DNA of 7,832 nt from Spirochaetota bacterium (lineage in GTDB: Bacteria; Spirochaetota; JAHITG01): assembly GCA_018817865.1 (NCBI GenBank), contig JAHITG010000085.1, positions 1 through 7,832 of the forward strand, read 5' to 3'. Positions 6,174 to 7,832 of this stretch are shown here, piece by piece. The notes beneath the pieces were generated by a model. It searched no databases and was not told the origin of the DNA. It saw only the letters and a list, made by a program, of their open reading frames with translations. Both the position numbers and the translations under genes were made by a program. Numbering within the stretch: the first letter of the stretch is position 1; each line of letters begins with the position of its first letter.

Positions 6174-6324
6174 ATTTTGTCTCCTTATGCACCGTATGTT
6201 TTTTGTCAAATTTACAATACTTTTTTAGTGAAACTTTCTCTTTCTTCAATTTTTTATTTCTGGTTGTAGTATAATTTCGCCGCTTGCACACTTCACATTC
6301 CAATATTACTAATTCTCGTGGCAT
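6172..6324 (-). CDS. rpmG: Large ribosomal subunit protein bL33
   Basis: L33 is a small 50S protein near the E site. The 50-residue product begins MPRELVILECEVCKRRNYTT and continues with KKYCKFDKKHTVHKETK at the C-terminus, a clear L33 pattern (RNYTTTRNKK, HTVHKE). It is a partly zinc-ribbon form: Cys10 and Cys13 form a CxxC, Cys37 is present, and the fourth position holds Asp40 instead of Cys. The ATG at 6322-6324 follows CAGGAG (6330-6335) by 5 nt. The stop codon TAG occupies 6174-6172, and its last two bases are the first two bases of mature tRNA-Trp. The gene lies between tRNA-Thr and tRNA-Trp and was probably co-transcribed with both. Confidence 0.95.
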   Translation of the reverse strand: MPRELVILECEVCKRRNYTTTRNKKLKKEKVSLKKYCKFDKKHTVHKETK

Positions 6325-6329
6325 AAATA

Positions 6330-6335
6330 CTCCTG
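6330..6335 (-). promoter_or_regulatory. Shine-Dalgarno of rpmG
   Basis: The minus strand reads CAGGAG, then TATTT, then ATG. It supports the rpmG start and shows that this short frame is a real gene. Confidence 0.8.
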
Positions 6336-6342
6336 TATACAA

Positions 6343-6348
6343 ATAGTA
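6343..6348 (-). promoter_or_regulatory. Possible -10 element upstream of rpmG
   Basis: The minus strand reads TATACT, a 5-of-6 match to TATAAT, about 20 nt before the rpmG start. No good -35 stands 16-18 nt upstream, where the sequence is an AT repeat, and the surrounding bases are so AT-rich that the match could be chance. It would matter if the hairpin upstream terminates the tRNA-Thr transcript. Confidence 0.25.
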
Positions 6349-6377
6349 TATCTTTTATAATTCGATATATATAAAAC

Positions 6378-6412
6378 AGCAGTCTTAAACCTGAAAAAAC
6401 CCAAAGACTGCT
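6378..6412 (-). terminator. Hairpin between tRNA-Thr and rpmG (attenuator, terminator or processing site)
   Basis: AGCAGTCTT (6412-6404) and AAGACTGCT (6386-6378) pair perfectly over 9 bp around a 17-nt loop that includes TTTTTT. The stem is followed by GTTTTATATATA, a short interrupted U-run. The large loop and short U-run make it a weak intrinsic terminator at best. Partial termination between a tRNA and a ribosomal protein gene, or an endonuclease entry site, are both plausible. Confidence 0.45.
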
Positions 6413-6437
6413 CACTCTTTCGAGCCTTCTATTTATA

Positions 6438-6513
6438 TGGAGCCCACGACCAGGGTTGAACTGGTGACCCCATCCTTACCATGGATGTGCTCTACCAGCT
6501 GAGCTACGTGGGC
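6438..6513 (-). tRNA. tRNA-Thr(GGT)
   Basis: The minus strand forms a full cloverleaf. The acceptor stem GCCCACG/CGTGGGC is a perfect 7 bp, the D arm is GCTC...GAGC, the anticodon arm is CATCC-ATGGTAA-GGATG with anticodon GGT, and the T arm is ACCAG-TTCAACC-CTGGT. The discriminator is T and the 3' CCA is encoded (6440-6438), unlike the tRNA-Trp downstream. It is the first gene after the predicted promoter and reads the Thr codons ACC and ACT. Confidence 0.97.
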
Positions 6514-6543
6514 TCATAGGTAAAAATTTCAAAAAGTTTAATA

Positions 6544-6571
6544 AAAATATAGTTTAAATTTAATTTGTCAA
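6544..6571 (-). promoter_or_regulatory. Predicted sigma-70-type promoter for tRNA-Thr and the downstream cluster
   Basis: The minus strand has a perfect TTGACA -35 (6571-6566), a 16-nt spacer and TATTTT (6549-6544) as the -10, which matches 4 of 6 bases. A start about 7 nt later would give a leader of some 25 nt before tRNA-Thr. A-tracts lie directly upstream. The weak point is the -10. Confidence 0.6.
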
Positions 6572-6597
6572 CTTTTTTTTACATTTTTTTAAAAAAA
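6572..6597 (-). promoter_or_regulatory. A-tract upstream element
   Basis: On the minus strand seven T, seven A, then TGT and eight A lead straight into the -35 box. This is the composition and position of an UP element bound by the alpha C-terminal domains of RNA polymerase, as expected for a strong stable-RNA and ribosomal-protein promoter. The T-run may also serve as the end of the upstream MCP transcript. Confidence 0.4.
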
Positions 6598-6612
6598 GCA
6601 AGACAGGGCTTT
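6591..6612 (-). terminator. Weak candidate terminator after the MCP gene
   Basis: The minus strand has AAAGC, an 8-nt loop, GCTTT and a T-run of seven. The stem is only 5 bp, so termination here would rely mainly on the U-run. It is the only candidate in the 146-nt gap between the MCP gene and tRNA-Thr, apart from a 5-bp TCCTT/AAGGA stem overlapping the end of the gene region. Confidence 0.3.
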
Positions 6613-6659
6613 ATAAAGCAGGTAAATGATGATAAATAGGCTTCCTTTATAAGGATTAT

Positions 6660-7811
6660 TTAAAAATCCCTGAATCCATCCTCTTGTTTCTTCTCGCTCT
6701 TTTTGCTTTTTTTCTCTTCGTCTCCATCTAAAGGCAGTATCTCTGTAGGCGGGATCTCTTTTGTCTTCCTCTTTATTCCGGCAGGGGGAGAGGGTCTGTT
6801 ATTTTCTTCTGATTTCACTATTACCCGGGATGCTGATCCTTCTACCATCTGCACAAGAATTGCCATAGTACTATTCAATGATTCGGCCTGAGCATTCATC
6901 TCTTCTGAAGCAGCGGAATTGGATTCAATATTGGATGCCACGGACTGCACCACATTATTCATCTCAATGACCGATCTGGCGATCTGATCGATCCCTACAT
7001 TCTGCATCTCAGATGAAGAAGCTACCTCATCCATAAAGCTGGAGATTCCCAGCATCTTTTCCGTTATTGCTTTCAGGTTCTGTCCCACTTTATTAACTTT
7101 ATCATTCCCTGTTTTAACGCTGTGAACAGCATTTAGAATAAATTCATTTATCTCCCCGGCAGACCCGGCTGAACGCTGAGCAAGAGAACGGACCTCTTCA
7201 GCAACAACGGCAAAGCCTGCTCCTGCCTCTCCTGCGCGCGCAGCTTCTACAGCTGCGTTTAAGGCGAGCAGGTTCGTCTGAAATGATATCTCTTCGATCA
7301 GCTTAATGATCTTTGCGATCTCATCGTTATTCCTGAGCATCTCGCTCATGCTGGCTTCCATCTCCTGCATAGCCGTATTGGTCTGGAGAATGATGGTCCC
7401 AGCCACTTTAACGGCTGAATTGGTAGTACCTGCTTTTTTCAAATTATCCTTTGAGATATTTGCTATCTCTTGAATGGAAGCACCTATCTCTTCCAGCGTG
7501 GATGCCATCTCAGAAGCTGATGAAGCTGTACTCCGAGATAACAGGAAAGTCTGCCTGGTAGCAGACCCCATCTGCCCAACTCCTTTACTCAGCTCTGATA
7601 TGCCTTTTTTTAAAGGGACGCATAAAGCATTTGAGATCAGAAAACCGGCTGTACCTATAAAAACGATCATGATACCAACAGCAATCCCAAAATAACCTTT
7701 ATAATAGTGACAGATAACACTCACGACAATAAAAGGGATCAAGCCTAATATAATAAATAATGCAGTCAACTTGAACTTCAACTTTATACTATTAAATTTA
7801 AAAAATCCCAT
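6660..7811 (-). CDS. Methyl-accepting chemotaxis protein without an extracellular sensor domain
   Basis: This is a chemoreceptor that would signal through CheW and CheA to the flagellar motor. The product has 383 residues. Two membrane segments, about 15-34 and 41-62, are separated by only a few residues (HYYKGYF), leaving no room for a periplasmic ligand domain. A short HAMP-like start (VPLKKGISEL, 65-74) is not followed by a recognisable full HAMP. The signalling hairpin tip is clear at 173-211: EISFQTNLLALNAAVEAARA, then GEAGAGFAVVAEEVRSLAQR. Residues around 100-115 and 295-310 look like methylation helices (ASEMASTLEEIGAS, NSAASEEMNAQA). A charged, Pro/Lys-rich linker (about 333-376) ends in EDGFRDF. 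The ATG at 7809-7811 follows AGGA by 8 nt. It is divergent in role from its neighbours and probably a separate transcript. What it senses is unknown; membrane state, cytoplasmic signals or a partner protein are possible. Confidence 0.95.
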   Translation of the reverse strand: MGFFKFNSIKLKFKLTALFIILGLIPFIVVSVICHYYKGYFGIAVGIMIVFIGTAGFLISNALCVPLKKGISELSKGVGQMGSATRQTFLLSRSTASSASEMASTLEEIGASIQEIANISKDNLKKAGTTNSAVKVAGTIILQTNTAMQEMEASMSEMLRNNDEIAKIIKLIEEISFQTNLLALNAAVEAARAGEAGAGFAVVAEEVRSLAQRSAGSAGEINEFILNAVHSVKTGNDKVNKVGQNLKAITEKMLGISSFMDEVASSSEMQNVGIDQIARSVIEMNNVVQSVASNIESNSAASEEMNAQAESLNSTMAILVQMVEGSASRVIVKSEENNRPSPPAGIKRKTKEIPPTEILPLDGDEEKKSKKSEKKQEDGFRDF

Positions 7812-7832
7812 TAGTCAATTCCTAAAAGATAA

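Larger units (their letters stand above)
6514..6659 (-). other. Intergenic region between the MCP gene and tRNA-Thr
   Basis: The region is very AT-rich. It contains the weak terminator candidate, the A-tracts and the promoter described separately, and a perfect 12-bp palindrome GCTTTATAAAGC at 6608-6619 that could be a protein-binding site or chance. No coding sequence is visible. Confidence 0.6.

Overview
The window is AT-rich and reads almost entirely on the minus strand. It carries the start of the conserved bacterial secE-nusG-rplKAJL-rpoB transcription/translation cluster, preceded (to the right) by two tRNA genes and rpmG, and by a separate chemotaxis receptor gene. Several features point to a spirochaete or a close, possibly uncultivated, relative. 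RpoB has Asn at the position equivalent to E. coli Ser531 (HKRRLNALGPGG), a substitution known from Borrelia and Treponema. Ribosomal protein L1 resembles Borrelia L1 as I remember it (ATPDMMK, LGPxLGxxGLMPNPKT, TMGP), including loss of the common PHGTGK motif. The order rpmG, tRNA-Trp, secE, nusG, rplK, rplA, rplJ, rplL, rpoB also fits. No alignment could be run, so the phylum assignment is an inference.

Layout in the direction of transcription (right to left): a 383-residue methyl-accepting chemotaxis protein with no extracellular sensor domain (7811-6660); an AT-rich gap with a probable sigma-70-type promoter (perfect TTGACA behind A-tracts); tRNA-Thr(GGT) with encoded CCA (6513-6438); a hairpin that may be an attenuator or processing site; rpmG/L33 (6324-6172), too short for a default ORF cut-off; tRNA-Trp(CCA) (6173-6100); secE (6087-5905); nusG (5905-5363); rplK, rplA, rplJ and rplL; a 342-nt non-coding gap with a 16-bp tandem repeat and two hairpins; and rpoB (2839 to the window edge, C-terminal part missing).

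The genes form one functional unit for making RNA polymerase and ribosomes. L10 and L7/L12 build the ribosomal stalk, L1 and L11 line the factor-binding and E-site regions, NusG couples transcription to translation, SecE is a subunit of the Sec translocon, and beta is the RNA polymerase catalytic subunit.

The most interesting points are: (1) the rpmG stop codon shares its last two bases with the mature 5' end of tRNA-Trp, so RNase P cleavage should leave a non-stop rpmG message; (2) the secE Shine-Dalgarno starts at the first base after the tRNA discriminator, so tRNA 3' processing would create a very short secE leader; (3) the natural Asn594 rifampicin-resistance-type residue in RpoB; (4) a long lineage-specific insertion in the RpoB lobe; (5) a palindromic 16-bp tandem repeat array that starts at the rplL stop codon; and (6) a sensor-less MCP with a candidate CheR-tethering tail. 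I found no CRISPR array, phage or defence system.
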